The notes: generated by a model not told the origin, from the sequence alone. Shown: positions 1 through 11,737, counted from the first letter of the stretch. The stretch: 64,000 bases of DNA from Streptomyces sp. NBC_01471 (GCF_041438865.1 NZ_CP109450.1:3017001-3081000), one strand, 5' to 3'. A program made the numbers and translations.

Positions 1-229
1 TCGGCGCAAACTCGCCGAGCTTGTGGCCGACCATCGACTCGGTGACGAACACCGGGACGTGGATCTTGCCGTTGTGCACCGCGATGGTGTGTCCCAGCAT
101 GTCCGGGATGATCATCGAGCGCCGGGACCAGGTCTTGATGACGTTCTTGGTGCCTGCTTCGTTCTGTACGTCCACCTTCTTGACAAGGTGTCCGTCGACG
201 AAAGGCCCCTTCTTGAGACTGCGCGGCAT
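1..229 (-). CDS. rpsS: 30S ribosomal protein S19 (3' end cut by window edge)
   Basis: S19 binds 16S rRNA in the head of the small subunit, together with S13. The reading frame on the minus strand opens with [15 protein letters not shown], a typical S19 N-terminus, and runs off the window after about 76 codons; the family is about 93 residues, so only the C-terminal end is missing. It starts 12 bases after the rplB stop, in the standard S10-operon order L2-S19, so it is translated from the same message as the genes upstream. Confidence 0.96.
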   Translation of the reverse strand, partial: MPRSLKKGPFVDGHLVKKVDVQNEAGTKNVIKTWSRRSMIIPDMLGHTIAVHNGKIHVPVFVTESMVGHKLGEFAP

Positions 230-241
230 CTAAACCCGCTC

Positions 242-1078
242 CTAGCGCTTCTTGTTCGTCTTGCGGCGGCGGACGATGTACTTGCTCGAAGCCTTCTTCG
301 GCGAGCGAGTACGACCCTCCTTCTGACCCCACGGGCTGACCGGGTGACGACCACCGGAGGTCTTGCCCTCACCACCACCGTGCGGGTGGTCGACCGGGTT
401 CATCGCGACACCGCGGACGGACGGGCGGACGCCCTTCCAGCGCATACGGCCGGCCTTGCCCCAGTTGATGTTCGACTGCTCGGCATTGCCGACCTCGCCG
501 ATGGTGGCGCGGCAGCGGATGTCGACCAGGCGGACCTCGCCCGACGGCATACGAAGGTGCGCCATGGCGCCTTCCTTCGCGAGCAGCTGGACCGAAGCAC
601 CCGCGGAACGGGCGATCTTCGCTCCGCCACCGGGACGCATCTCGATGGCGTGGATGGTCGTACCGACCGGGATGTTGCGCAGCGGCAGGTTGTTGCCCGG
701 CTTGATGTCGGCACCTGCGCCGTTCTCCACCCGGTCGCCCTGGCCCAGCTTGGCCGGGGCAAGGATGTAGCGCTTCTCGCCGTCCGCGTAGTGCAGGAGC
801 GCGATGCGCGCGGTGCGGTTCGGGTCGTACTCGATGTGCGCGACCTTGGCCGGCACGCCGTCCTTGTCGTGACGACGGAAGTCGATCACACGGAAGGCGC
901 GCTTGTGTCCGCCACCCTGGTGGCGAACGGTGATCCGGCCGGTGTTGTTACGGCCGCCCTTGCTGTGCAGAGGGCGAACCAGCGACTTCTCCGGCGTGGA
1001 CCGCGTGATCTCGACAAAGTCGGCGACGCTGGAGCCACGACGGCCCGGGGTCGTCGGCTTGTACTTGCGGATACCCAT
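242..1078 (-). CDS. rplB: 50S ribosomal protein L2
   Basis: L2 is a primary 23S rRNA-binding protein needed for subunit association and peptidyl-transferase activity. The 278-residue product begins [17 protein letters not shown]. It has the RNA-binding centre and the conserved C-terminal [14 protein letters not shown] block that contains the histidine near the peptidyl-transferase centre. The tail is basic (RRRKTNKKR). Length is normal. It lies between rplW and rpsS in the S10 operon. Confidence 0.98.
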   Translation of the reverse strand: MGIRKYKPTTPGRRGSSVADFVEITRSTPEKSLVRPLHSKGGRNNTGRITVRHQGGGHKRAFRVIDFRRHDKDGVPAKVAHIEYDPNRTARIALLHYADGEKRYILAPAKLGQGDRVENGAGADIKPGNNLPLRNIPVGTTIHAIEMRPGGGAKIARSAGASVQLLAKEGAMAHLRMPSGEVRLVDIRCRATIGEVGNAEQSNINWGKAGRMRWKGVRPSVRGVAMNPVDHPHGGGEGKTSGGRHPVSPWGQKEGRTRSPKKASSKYIVRRRKTNKKR

Positions 1079-1117
1079 TTCTCAGTCCTCGTCCGATTCC
1101 GGACGACTCGGACTCCG

Positions 1118-1441
1118 TTAGGAGACCGGGCCGCCGAAGATGTCGATACGGTCGCCCTCGGCAAGGGTCACAATGGCGCGCTTGGTGTCAGCGCGCTTCC
1201 CGAACCCGGTGCGGGTGCGCTTGCGCTTGCCCTGGCGGTTGATCGTGTTGACTCCGGTGACCTTGACCGAGAAGACCGCTTCCACGGCCTGCTTGATCTG
1301 GGTCTTGTTGGAGCCCGGCGCGACGATGAACGTGTACTTGTTCTCGTCGAGCAGCGCGTAGCTCTTCTCGGAAACAACCGGCTTGACGAGGACGTCGCGC
1401 GGGTCCGTGAAGGTCTTGCTGGTAACGGTCGCCTCAGCCAT
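1118..1441 (-). CDS. rplW: 50S ribosomal protein L23
   Basis: L23 sits at the exit of the peptide tunnel and docks trigger factor and SRP. The 107-residue protein has the family pattern [21 protein letters not shown] near the N-terminus and the basic [19 protein letters not shown] loop. Its ATG overlaps the rplD stop by one base (TGATG), so translation is probably coupled to L4. Confidence 0.97.
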   Translation of the reverse strand: MAEATVTSKTFTDPRDVLVKPVVSEKSYALLDENKYTFIVAPGSNKTQIKQAVEAVFSVKVTGVNTINRQGKRKRTRTGFGKRADTKRAIVTLAEGDRIDIFGGPVS

Positions 1442-2094
1442 CAGACGTCGCTCCCTTCGGTCTCAGTGGTGGCCTTGGGGCCAGACACGAAGGACTCGAA
1501 GGCGGCCTTGGTGAAGACCACGTCATCGGATACGAGCACGTCGTACGTGTTCAGCTGGCCCGGCTCCAGGAGGTGCACCTGGGGCAGGTTGCGGGCGGAG
1601 AGCCACGCGGCCTCGTCCGAACGCTCGGCGACCAGGAGCACGTGCTTGCGCTCGCTGACCTTGCCCAGCAGGGACTTCGCGGCCTTCGTGGAGGCAGCGC
1701 CCTCGACCACGCCGGAGACGACGTGGACGCGAGCGTTCTGCGCCCGGTCGGTGAGGGCACCGCGCAGGGCGGCGACCTTCATCTTCTTCGGGGTGCGCTG
1801 CGAGTAGTCACGCGGCTGCGGGCCGTGGACGACGCCACCGCCGGCGAACTGCGGCGCACGGGTCGAACCCTGGCGCGCGCGGCCGGTGCCCTTCTGGCGG
1901 TAAGGCTTCTTACCGCCACCGCGGACTTCGCCGCGACGCTTGGTCTTGTGCGTGCCCTGACGGGCCGCGGCCAGCTGCGCGACAACGACCTGGTGGATCA
2001 GCGGAATGCTGATCTTGGCGTCGAAGATCTCCGAGGGGAGTTCGACGGTCCCGGCCTTGTCGCCTGCCGGCGAAAGGATGTCAATGGTGCTCAT
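1441..2094 (-). CDS. rplD: 50S ribosomal protein L4
   Basis: L4 is an early-assembly 23S rRNA-binding protein whose long loop lines the exit tunnel; in E. coli it also represses the S10 operon. I place the start at [15 protein letters not shown], giving 217 residues. The open frame extends upstream, but that extension covers the rplC end and has no L4 character. The loop motif [18 protein letters not shown] is present at about residues 60-80. Its stop overlaps the rplW start. Confidence 0.97.
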   Translation of the reverse strand: MSTIDILSPAGDKAGTVELPSEIFDAKISIPLIHQVVVAQLAAARQGTHKTKRRGEVRGGGKKPYRQKGTGRARQGSTRAPQFAGGGVVHGPQPRDYSQRTPKKMKVAALRGALTDRAQNARVHVVSGVVEGAASTKAAKSLLGKVSERKHVLLVAERSDEAAWLSARNLPQVHLLEPGQLNTYDVLVSDDVVFTKAAFESFVSGPKATTETEGSDV

Positions 2095-2101
2095 CGGTTC
2101 C

Positions 2102-2746
2102 TCAAGCCCCCTTGGCCGCGGTACGGACCAGGACGAGGCCGCCGTTCGGACCGGGGACCGCGCCCTTGATGAGCAGCAGACCCTTCTCCGCGTCAACGGC
2201 GTGGACGGTCAGGTTCTGGGTGGTGACCCGCTCGTTGCCCATGCGGCCCGCCATGCGCATGCCCTTGAAGACACGGCCCGGGGTGGCACAGCCACCGATG
2301 GAGCCAGGCTTACGGTGCACGCGGTGGGCACCGTGGGAAGCCTTGCCACCCTTGAAGTTGTGGCGCTTCATGACACCGGCGAAGCCCTTGCCCTTGCTCT
2401 TGCCCGTGACATCAACCTTGATGCCGGACTCGAACACCTGGGCGGTGATCTCCTGGCCCAGCGTGTACTCGCTGGCGTCAGGGGTGCGGAGCTCCACCAG
2501 GTGGCGGCGCGGAGTCACGTCGGCCTTGGCGAAGTGACCCTTGAGGGGCTTGTTCACCTTGCGAGGGTCGATCTCGCCGAAGGCGATCTGGACCGACTCG
2601 TAGCCGTCGATGTCGTTCGTACGGACCTGCGTCACGACGCACGGCCCAGCCTTGACGACGGTCACCGGGACAACCCGGTTGTTCTCGTCCCAGACCTGGG
2701 TCATGCCGAGCTTCTCGCCCAGGACGCCCTTGATGTTCTTAGTCAT
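2102..2746 (-). CDS. rplC: 50S ribosomal protein L3
   Basis: L3 nucleates 50S assembly and reaches toward the peptidyl-transferase centre. I chose the ATG giving [19 protein letters not shown] (214 residues, normal length) over a longer open frame that runs back through rpsJ. The loop region ([22 protein letters not shown], quoted in part: [13 protein letters not shown]) carries the glutamine-methylation-type neighbourhood of the family. It is 13 bases from rpsJ and 7 bases from rplD in the S10 operon. Confidence 0.97.
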   Translation of the reverse strand: MTKNIKGVLGEKLGMTQVWDENNRVVPVTVVKAGPCVVTQVRTNDIDGYESVQIAFGEIDPRKVNKPLKGHFAKADVTPRRHLVELRTPDASEYTLGQEITAQVFESGIKVDVTGKSKGKGFAGVMKRHNFKGGKASHGAHRVHRKPGSIGGCATPGRVFKGMRMAGRMGNERVTTQNLTVHAVDAEKGLLLIKGAVPGPNGGLVLVRTAAKGA

Positions 2747-2759
2747 CTCGCGCGTCACC

Positions 2760-3068
2760 TCAGAGCTTGATCTCGATGTCGACGCCCGCCGGCAGGTCGA
2801 GGCGCATGAGCGAGTCAACCGTCTTCGGCGTGGGGTCGAGAATGTCGATGAGGCGCTTGTGCGTGCGCATCTCGAAGTGCTCGCGCGAGTCCTTGTACTT
2901 GTGCGGCGACTTGATGACGCAGTACACGTTCTTCTCAGTGGGCAGCGGCACCGGGCCTGCGACCGACGCACCAGTTCGCGTCACCGTCTCGACGATCTTC
3001 TTTGCCGAAGAGTCGATGACCTCGTGGTCGTAGGCCTTGAGCCGGATGCGGATCTTCTGTCCCGCCAT
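2760..3068 (-). CDS. rpsJ: 30S ribosomal protein S10 (NusE)
   Basis: S10 is a 30S head protein and, as NusE, a partner of NusB and NusG in transcription-translation coupling. The 102-residue protein starts [19 protein letters not shown] and ends with the conserved [13 protein letters not shown]. It is the first gene of the S10 operon. The leader in front of it carries a hairpin element also found before rpsL. Confidence 0.98.
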   Translation of the reverse strand: MAGQKIRIRLKAYDHEVIDSSAKKIVETVTRTGASVAGPVPLPTEKNVYCVIKSPHKYKDSREHFEMRTHKRLIDILDPTPKTVDSLMRLDLPAGVDIEIKL

Positions 3069-3525
3069 GGCTACTCAGTAGTCCTGTCTCTCGTAACGCT
3101 CTGGGACCCGGCAGGTCCTGCATCCGCCTCCGACCCACGCGGTCGGGCGTGTCGCATTCCCTCTACGAAGATCTCCCGAAGGATTTCCCAACCAAGGGGT
3201 GCGGGCCAGTGACCGCGAGCCGGGGGCGAACACCCACCGGGCGCCTGGTCGGCACCCCGCTGACGCTTCCCGGAAGATTCCCGTACGTCCGCCTCAGCGC
3301 CGCCTTACGGCAGTTGGGGCGACGAGTACTGTGGGACTTGCTTCCAGTCCTCCCGACGGGAGGCGCGCAGCATCGGCACTCAACCGAGCAACCCCGATAG
3401 TCTGCCATACGGGTCACCACGGACGCCAATCGCGGCCGGAGACTGTACCCCAGCACTCCCCCGGCCGGACGCGGGCCACCGGCGAGCCGATCGGGACGGT
3501 CCTGCGGGGCCCCGCAGCCGCTCAC
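3069..3525 (-). promoter_or_regulatory. S10 operon leader and promoter region
   Basis: This 457-base stretch has no gene I can support. It separates the accessory operon at 3.5-6.1 kb (transcribed the same way, ending at 3526) from rpsJ, so it must hold the S10-operon promoter and leader. A TAGAGG hexamer at 3160-3165 (minus strand), just before the shared leader hairpin, is a possible -10. I see no confident -35 and no strong terminator for the upstream operon. Confidence 0.5.
3128..3154 (-). promoter_or_regulatory. Shared r-protein leader element, rpsJ copy
   Basis: A 27-base element on the minus strand contains a six-pair hairpin, CCGACC (3146-3141) with GGTCGG (3135-3130), around the loop GCGTG. 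It lies 59 bases before the rpsJ start. The same 27 bases with one change occur at 14955-14981, 45 bases before rpsL. Two unrelated r-protein operons carrying the same element at a similar distance suggests a leader RNA or promoter-proximal control site; the function is inferred. Confidence 0.6.
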
Positions 3526-4116
3526 TCAGAGTGACAGTGTTCCGGCGATGGCGTCGACGATCTGCTCCAGCGGTTCGTCGAGTACCGGTTCGGTCCATGA
3601 GACGTGCAGGGTGAGCAGCCCGTCGGTGTCCGGCGGGCGCACACCGTAGGTGAGTGCGCGGATCACCGGACGGGCACCGAAGCGCCACCTGCGTTCGCCG
3701 GCCATGTTCTCCCGGATACGGACAGCCTCACCGAGGGGCAGCCGCACCTCGGTGACGTCCGGCTCACCGAAGTCACCGGCCCGCATGATCCCGGCCAGCC
3801 ACCCGAGGGTGAGTTCCGGGACGGTGTCGTCCGGGAAGATCGCGTCGATCTCCAGGATGGCGGCCACCTCGTGGTGACCGCTGATGTACCAGCCGAAGGC
3901 GCCCAGCGGTGTCCGGGTACGGCTGTCGGCGGCGGCACGCTGGAGGTCCCGCGCCAGGCGCCCGGTGTCGCCCGGCTTGCCGTCGCGCTTGAAGCGCTCG
4001 ACGAGGTTCCGGGCCTCGTGCTCGGCCCAGTAGCCGAGGTCCATGCTGTCGGTGACCGGGAACGGCACCCAGTCCTCCGAGCACTCCAGGTGGACATTTG
4101 TCAGATCGCTCGGCAT
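3526..4116 (-). CDS. Hypothetical soluble protein, last gene of accessory operon
   Basis: I do not recognise a named family. The 196-residue protein has no signal peptide or membrane segment and is acidic and tryptophan-containing. It resembles the protein encoded just upstream (4123-4755) in plan: a short N-terminal strand with a Trp (ECSEDWVPFPV against PDGWFRIAL), a middle region of similar composition, and a C-terminal DEPLEQIVDAIAGTL helix echoing EPLADAMAGLFDAI. I infer that the two are distant paralogues. It starts 6 bases after the upstream stop, so it is almost certainly in the same operon as the membrane protein. Confidence 0.75.
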   Translation of the reverse strand: MPSDLTNVHLECSEDWVPFPVTDSMDLGYWAEHEARNLVERFKRDGKPGDTGRLARDLQRAAADSRTRTPLGAFGWYISGHHEVAAILEIDAIFPDDTVPELTLGWLAGIMRAGDFGEPDVTEVRLPLGEAVRIRENMAGERRWRFGARPVIRALTYGVRPPDTDGLLTLHVSWTEPVLDEPLEQIVDAIAGTLSL

Positions 4117-4122
4117 CTGTGG

Positions 4123-4755
4123 TCACTCCGTCCAGCACAGTGAGTCGGCAATGGCGTCGAACAGGCCGGCCATCGCGTCGGCCAGCGGCTCCAGCGGAGT
4201 CGAGAAGTCCAGCAGCAGGAACGCCGCCGCCCTCGGGACGGGCAGGTGGTACTCCACGGATGTGGAGAAGTGGGCGGCGCCGCCGGAGCCGTCACCGGCC
4301 TGTTCGACCTGCTTCCGCACCCGGACCGCCGGGCCCGAGGTCAGCTCACCGATACCGACCTCCTGACCGGCAGGGCCGTTCTCGGCAAGGGACCGCGCGA
4401 GGGCGTCGAGGGGCAGCGGTTCCCGGTGCTTCAGAGGGGCGAGCGTCACCAGGAGCGAGGCCGGGACGGTGAAAGGGCCGGCCTGCTGAAGGCTCAGATA
4501 GAGCTCTATGCCGCCATTGCGGTACGCCTTGGCTGCCCGGCGCAGCAGATCCTTCCGCAGTTCGGCCTTGAGGTGCGGGGCGTTGTCGACCCCCTCGAAC
4601 TGCCGCTCCACGAGCGCCGCGACCGAACTGTCGCGCTCATCGGGCTCCAGCGCGATACGGAACCAGCCGTCGGGAAGCAGTAGCCGGTAGTCGGCGGGGG
4701 CGGCGGAGGGCGGTGCGTCGTCCAGGTTGAGGTGCTGCCGGTCCGGATCGGTCAT
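4123..4755 (-). CDS. Hypothetical soluble protein, coupled to membrane protein
   Basis: Unrecognised 210-residue cytosolic protein starting MTDPDRQHLNLDDAPP. Its ATG overlaps the stop of the membrane-protein gene by four bases (ATGA), indicating translational coupling and probably joint function. The N-terminal half has a strand-rich LLLPDGWFRIALEPDER segment followed by a helical basic stretch (LKAELRKDLLRRAAKAYR). The C-terminus EPLADAMAGLFDAIADSL resembles the end of the next protein. The open frame extends far upstream, but that extension lies inside the membrane-protein gene. Confidence 0.78.
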   Translation of the reverse strand: MTDPDRQHLNLDDAPPSAAPADYRLLLPDGWFRIALEPDERDSSVAALVERQFEGVDNAPHLKAELRKDLLRRAAKAYRNGGIELYLSLQQAGPFTVPASLLVTLAPLKHREPLPLDALARSLAENGPAGQEVGIGELTSGPAVRVRKQVEQAGDGSGGAAHFSTSVEYHLPVPRAAAFLLLDFSTPLEPLADAMAGLFDAIADSLCWTE

Positions 4756-6143
4756 GGCACATTCTTCTTTTCCGGTATGGGGCGGTCGAGGCGCAAGCGG
4801 CTTTCCAGCTGATGCACTGCATAGGGCGCTGCCTGCAGGAACCAGCCGACAAATCCGAGCAGGATCGCGGTGTCGCCCGCAGCAGCATGGGTGTCCGAGA
4901 TCCGCAGGCCCTGCCCCACGGAGAGCAAGGGGCTGACGATCATCACAGCGGTTGAGGACATACCGGCGATGGTGCCCGGGAAGCGGGAGGCCCCGCGTGC
5001 TTCGGCGGCCTTCGCAGGAAGGACTCCCAGCCCGGCGGCGAAGAACTTCTTGGGCCACCCGCCCCGGCGGCTCAGCCGGTGGTCGGACGCCGGGAGCCGA
5101 GCCCCCCGTCGGAGCTCGGACCAACCGGCGCCGCCCCCGGGACCGCCGAACCACAGCTCCCAGGGCAGTACCGCGCGGACCTGCCCGTCGGGTCCGCGCA
5201 GCTCGGCGCCCAGCGGGTGTCCGGTGTGGTCGAGCACCCGGACCAGTGACGCCACGCGGTGCGGCCCGCCGCGCGGCAGCCAGATTTCCTGCCCGGAGAG
5301 ATCACGCAGTACGAGATCACGGTCCTGGATGCGCAGTTCGGTGTCCCGGCAGAACCGGACCGTAGCTCCCGTTCCGGCAGAAGGCCGGGGGGCGATTCTG
5401 GAGGGTGCCCCCGGCACGTAACGGCGCATCCGTACGCGTGTCCAGACACGCAGCACCAGCCGGGCCACGGGCGCAAGCACGGCCGCGACGGCCGAGACCA
5501 GGATCAGCCAGGGGGTTCGTGCACCGGAGAGGACGATGACGGTGAAGGCGGCGAGCCAGACGGCACCGGCGGTCAGACGTACACCCCAGTACCAGTACGG
5601 GAAGGGGCTGCCGGGCCCCAGCAAAAGGCTCCGGCGGAAGGAATCGGTACCCGCCACCTTGGGGTCGCTCCTGTCCCGCACCGTGTGCAGCGGAATCCCG
5701 GCGGCGGTCAGCAGTGCGGACATCCCGGTACGGGCCAGCAGCTGCTCGCCGCCGACCGCGCCCTTCGGCAGCTCGCCCGACTCGGGCAGCCAGTCGTCCA
5801 GATCGAGGTAGCCGATCAGCCCGCCGTCGCCGTTCTGGAACTGGATCCTGCCCCAGGAGCCACGCACCGGCGGCCCCATATGCCCCTCCAGGTCCGGCCC
5901 GACCGTGTCGATGAAGACCGCGCGGGCGATCCCGCCCGTACCCCCGACCGCGAACCGGCGTTCCCCGGAACGCCGCCGCAGGACCAACTCGCCGCCGTCC
6001 AGGAAGAGTCGGGCCCGGTGACACAGCTCAAGACCGGGGCCCCGCATCGCCACCGGCCTGAGTGCGGGCTCCGTGGGAGCGGCTGTCGTCCGGGGCGAGC
6101 CGACGTTCATTGGATTTCCCGGGTCAGGGGTGAGTGGCGGCAT
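4752..6143 (-). CDS. Hypothetical membrane protein with four predicted TM segments
   Basis: 463 residues if started at the ATG that overlaps the preceding small frame (TGATG). Another ATG at 6110 (MNVGSPRTTAAP), preceded by GGGAAA, is a good alternative. Two hydrophobic segments lie in the middle (around LTAGAVWLAAFTVIVL and WLILVSAVAAVLAPVARL) and two near the C-terminus (around AVMIVSPLL and LLGFVGWFLQAAPYAV). Between them is a soluble domain of about 160 residues, and another precedes the first pair. The two soluble parts share a similar feel (HRARLFLDGGELVLRR and FCRDTELRIQDRDLVLRD), so they may be an internal repeat. I know no family assignment. It is the lead long gene of the 3.5-6.1 kb operon. 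Confidence 0.78.
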   Translation of the reverse strand: MPPLTPDPGNPMNVGSPRTTAAPTEPALRPVAMRGPGLELCHRARLFLDGGELVLRRRSGERRFAVGGTGGIARAVFIDTVGPDLEGHMGPPVRGSWGRIQFQNGDGGLIGYLDLDDWLPESGELPKGAVGGEQLLARTGMSALLTAAGIPLHTVRDRSDPKVAGTDSFRRSLLLGPGSPFPYWYWGVRLTAGAVWLAAFTVIVLSGARTPWLILVSAVAAVLAPVARLVLRVWTRVRMRRYVPGAPSRIAPRPSAGTGATVRFCRDTELRIQDRDLVLRDLSGQEIWLPRGGPHRVASLVRVLDHTGHPLGAELRGPDGQVRAVLPWELWFGGPGGGAGWSELRRGARLPASDHRLSRRGGWPKKFFAAGLGVLPAKAAEARGASRFPGTIAGMSSTAVMIVSPLLSVGQGLRISDTHAAAGDTAILLGFVGWFLQAAPYAVHQLESRLRLDRPIPEKKNVP

Positions 6144-6226
6144 CAACCAGTGACCTTGTCACAGAGGGATGTCACGGTGCCGTACGCCCCCTCGGCCCCG
6201 GCGACGACTCCGGTGGCGGTGCTCAT
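6143..6226 (-). CDS. Small 27-codon reading frame upstream of membrane protein
   Basis: This short frame reads MSTATGVVAGAEGAYGTVTSL and ends with a TGA that overlaps the ATG of the membrane protein. Its ATG overlaps the stop of another frame fragment by four bases (ATGA). The tight nesting resembles a real operon, but 27 codons is too short to assign. It may be a complete small protein or what is left of a longer one. Confidence 0.35.
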   Translation of the reverse strand: MSTATGVVAGAEGAYGTVTSLCDKVTG

Positions 6227-6318
6227 CCCGCGGGCTTCCCGGGCTGCTTGTCCGTGCTCCGGAGTGCGTCGGCGAGCTCGTGGTCGATCTTCACGTAAGA
6301 CTCGGCGGCCGCGGGCAA
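6223..6318 (-). pseudogene. Remnant C-terminal frame of a lost upstream gene
   Basis: Read in frame, the bases before the 27-codon frame encode ESYVKIDHELADALRSTDKQ followed by a short tail and a TGA that overlaps the next ATG. The composition looks like a natural helical C-terminus, of a kind seen in small WXG-like partner proteins. There is no start with a ribosome site, however, and the frame runs straight back into the gdhA terminator hairpins. I read it as the 3' stump of a deleted first gene of this operon. A GTG at 6292-6294 could start a 23-residue peptide instead. Confidence 0.4.
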
Positions 6319-6335
6319 AGCTCGCGGCCGAAGCA

Positions 6336-6371
6336 GACCGGCCCCGCTCCACCGAGGGAGCGGGGCCGGTC
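6336..6371 (-). terminator. gdhA terminator hairpin
   Basis: A perfect 15-pair inverted repeat (6336-6350 with 6357-6371) with a six-base loop lies 48 bases after the gdhA stop. A second, shorter eight-pair hairpin follows at 6306-6330. There is no strong U-run, which is common for Streptomyces terminators. Confidence 0.8.
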
Positions 6372-6418
6372 GCACCGGACATTCCGGCGGGCCGCCGGAT
6401 GTGGCGGCTGGATGACGG

Positions 6419-8220
<1,802 letters not shown>

Positions 8221-10383
8221 ATGGGGATATCGGGGATATCGCAGGGGCCCGGCCCCACACACCAGGGGCCCGGTCCCACACACCACGAGTCCGGTCACGC
8301 ACCGCACGAGTCCGGCCCCGCACCCCACCGGTCCGGCCCCTCCCGGAGGTTCCTGCTCGCAGGGCTCGGTACGGCCGCCGCGTCCGCCGCGCTCAGCGCC
8401 TGCTCCGTACCCGCGTCGCCGCGCCGTACCACCACCACCGCCGACCCGATGCCGGGCAAGGCGATATCCATAGCCAGGCACGACCGGCTCATGCAGATAC
8501 TGGCCCACCCCGACGACGACATGTACTTCATGAACCCGGACACCCAGCGGATGCTGGACTCCGGGACGCCCCTGATCTGCGTGTACGTCACCGCAGGCGA
8601 GGCCACCGGTATCAACGTCGTCGCAGGACAGCCGCACCCCGCCCCCGACAAGCCCGCCTACTCGTCGGCCCGGCACCAGGGCCTGCGCCAGGCGTACGCG
8701 GTACAGCTGGGCCTCCCGCCGTTCACCCAGTGGCAGAAGGACGTCATCGCGCTGCGCGGCGGCCACCGTGCGGAGATCAACACGCTGGTGCGGGGCGCCC
8801 GCAGGGTCGAGCTGATCTTCCTCAACACGGCCATGCACACCGCACACGGGCGGCTGGGCCTGCCATCGCTCTGGACCGACCGGGGGCTCAGCCTGCGGAC
8901 CGTGGTCGCCGAGGGCTCCCCGCTCCAGGAGGCGGGCGCGTACACGTACGACGCGATGGTCGACGTGCTCACCGGGCTGATGGCGCAGTACCGCCCGACC
9001 GTCATCCACACCCTCGACCCCGACCCGGACATCCAGCACAGCCCGAACGCGGTCCGCCGCAAGGACAGCGAGCAGGTCGGCTACTCCGACCACGCGGACC
9101 ACACCGCCACCGCCTCCTTCAGCTGGGCGGCGATGATCCGCTGGGTCGCCGAGGCCACGCAGGGGAAGGGCGAGGTGCCGGCCTTCGTCGCCACCTCCTA
9201 CCGGGGCTACTACAACCGCCACTGGCCGAAGAACCTGTCGCCGAAGGTCCTCGCCCAGAAGGCCGCGAACCTGCTCCCTTACGGCGGTGACGAAGCCTGG
9301 AACTGCGGAAACCCGGGCGGCTGCGGCGACTACAACGTGGGCATCGGCCGGCCGCTGACCAACAAGAAGGGGTGGGTCCGCTCCACCCACTACCGGTATC
9401 CGGGCCCGCGACCCGTCCTGGCCACCGAGCCGGACGGACGCCTCGCCGGGTACGGGGTCCTCGGCCTGCGCGCGGTGCGCTGGCGCGAGACGGCTCCGGG
9501 CAACGGCCAGTGGGGGCCGCCGCACGACCTGGGCGGCGGGCCGCTGGCCCCGACGCTCGGCGCGGCCGCGCTCAAGGACGGCCGGCAGCTGCTCTTCGGG
9601 CTGCGGTTCTCCTCGATAGCCGGGCACGGCTCGACCAACACGCGCGAAATAGTGCTGCTCCAACAGCGCACGCCCGGCGGGAAGTTCGCGGCGTGGACCG
9701 GGCTCGGCAACCCTGAGGGCGACCCGGACCGGGGCCGCCGGATAGGCGTCCCCGTCGCGGTCACCGACCGTGCGGGGCAGGTGCACCTCTTCGTACGCGA
9801 CGCCGACCAGGGCATCAGCACCCGGGTCCGCTCCACCGGGGGGAGCTGGTCCCCCTGGCGGAGTCTGGGCGGCGGCCAGATCCAGGACGGCCTCTCCGCC
9901 ACGGTCGACACGGCGGGCCGTGTCCATGTCTTCGCCTCGGGCCGGGACACCGTGCACCACTGGACCCAGACCGCGGCGGGCGGCCCCGTGGTGCTGTACC
10001 CGGACCCCCTCCTGCCGCTGCCGGGCGACTTCCCCACCGCTGTCGCCGCCAAGGACGGCGGCGTGGACGTGTACTACCGCGGGCCCGCGACGGCCGCGAC
10101 GACCCACGTGCACCTGGGCGGCAACCGACCCGGCACCCGCCCCGGCACTCCCTCCGGCGCCCGCCCTCAGGGGCCCGCGCTGCTCGGCCAGGACGACCAG
10201 GGCCGTATCCAGCTCCTGCTGGACGGCAAGGTACTGCGGCGCACCGACGGCGTCGTACCGCTCGCGGGGGCCGCCCTGCTGGCCGAGGGGACCGGGACCG
10301 CCGGGGACTCCTCCGGCCCGACCGTGGCCGGCCTCGGCCCGGGAGCACTCCCCTGGCTGTGGCGGCCGGTCCGGGCCGTGTAG
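8221..10383 (+). CDS. Secreted PIG-L family deacetylase-like lipoprotein with C-terminal repeat domain
   Basis: 720 residues. The N-terminus has a His/Pro/Gly-rich repeat (units like GPGPTHQ and HESG), then a twin-arginine signal (SRRFLLAGLG, R42-R43) ending in a lipobox LSAC with Cys61. That predicts a Tat-exported lipoprotein, or a Tat protein with a very long n-region. The PIG-L/LmbE zinc site is present: AHPDDD (95-100) and SDHADH (289-294). This family removes N-acetyl groups from sugars. The C-terminal half (about 400-720) has repeated blocks such as GQVHLFVRDAD and GRVHVFASGRD, typical of a beta-propeller or lectin-like fold. The substrate is unknown. The first ATG may not be the true start, because the repeat segment is unusual for a signal peptide. 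Confidence 0.85.
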   Translation: MGISGISQGPGPTHQGPGPTHHESGHAPHESGPAPHRSGPSRRFLLAGLGTAAASAALSACSVPASPRRTTTTADPMPGKAISIARHDRLMQILAHPDDDMYFMNPDTQRMLDSGTPLICVYVTAGEATGINVVAGQPHPAPDKPAYSSARHQGLRQAYAVQLGLPPFTQWQKDVIALRGGHRAEINTLVRGARRVELIFLNTAMHTAHGRLGLPSLWTDRGLSLRTVVAEGSPLQEAGAYTYDAMVDVLTGLMAQYRPTVIHTLDPDPDIQHSPNAVRRKDSEQVGYSDHADHTATASFSWAAMIRWVAEATQGKGEVPAFVATSYRGYYNRHWPKNLSPKVLAQKAANLLPYGGDEAWNCGNPGGCGDYNVGIGRPLTNKKGWVRSTHYRYPGPRPVLATEPDGRLAGYGVLGLRAVRWRETAPGNGQWGPPHDLGGGPLAPTLGAAALKDGRQLLFGLRFSSIAGHGSTNTREIVLLQQRTPGGKFAAWTGLGNPEGDPDRGRRIGVPVAVTDRAGQVHLFVRDADQGISTRVRSTGGSWSPWRSLGGGQIQDGLSATVDTAGRVHVFASGRDTVHHWTQTAAGGPVVLYPDPLLPLPGDFPTAVAAKDGGVDVYYRGPATAATTHVHLGGNRPGTRPGTPSGARPQGPALLGQDDQGRIQLLLDGKVLRRTDGVVPLAGAALLAEGTGTAGDSSGPTVAGLGPGALPWLWRPVRAV

Positions 10384-10452
10384 CCGCACCCGCGCACCGC
10401 GCGGCCCACCCACCAACCGGCCGGAGGCCCGCCACCGGGCCGGCCACACAGA

Positions 10453-10492
10453 AGGGCCCCCGGTCCGCCGCGAACGGCGGGCCGGGGGCCCT
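10453..10492. terminator. Bidirectional terminator between PIG-L gene and tuf
   Basis: An 18-pair inverted repeat (10453-10470 with 10475-10492) encloses CGAA on the plus strand, which is a UUCG tetraloop on the minus strand. It lies between two convergent genes, 51 bases downstream of tuf and 70 bases downstream of the PIG-L gene, so it can serve both. One central position is a G-U pair on the plus strand and an A-C mismatch on the minus strand. Confidence 0.85.
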
Positions 10493-10543
10493 CTGCTGTT
10501 ACCAGGTGCTCTGTGTGAGCGACCAGGTCAGACCATCAAGTGA

Positions 10544-11737
<1,194 letters not shown>

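Noticed and set aside
23..1807. A 594-codon open frame opposite the S10-operon genes
   Set aside because: It lies on the strand opposite rplB, rplW and rplD, has Arg/Asp/Leu/Val-rich composition typical of antisense frames in GC-rich DNA, and matches no family.
6336..6371. Inverted repeat as a mobile-element end
   Set aside because: The short loop, GC stem and place just after gdhA fit a terminator, and there is no transposase or target duplication.
4123..6382. The 3.5-6.4 kb operon as a toxin-antitoxin or restriction system
   Set aside because: No nuclease, methylase, helicase or toxin motif can be seen; I keep it as unassigned.
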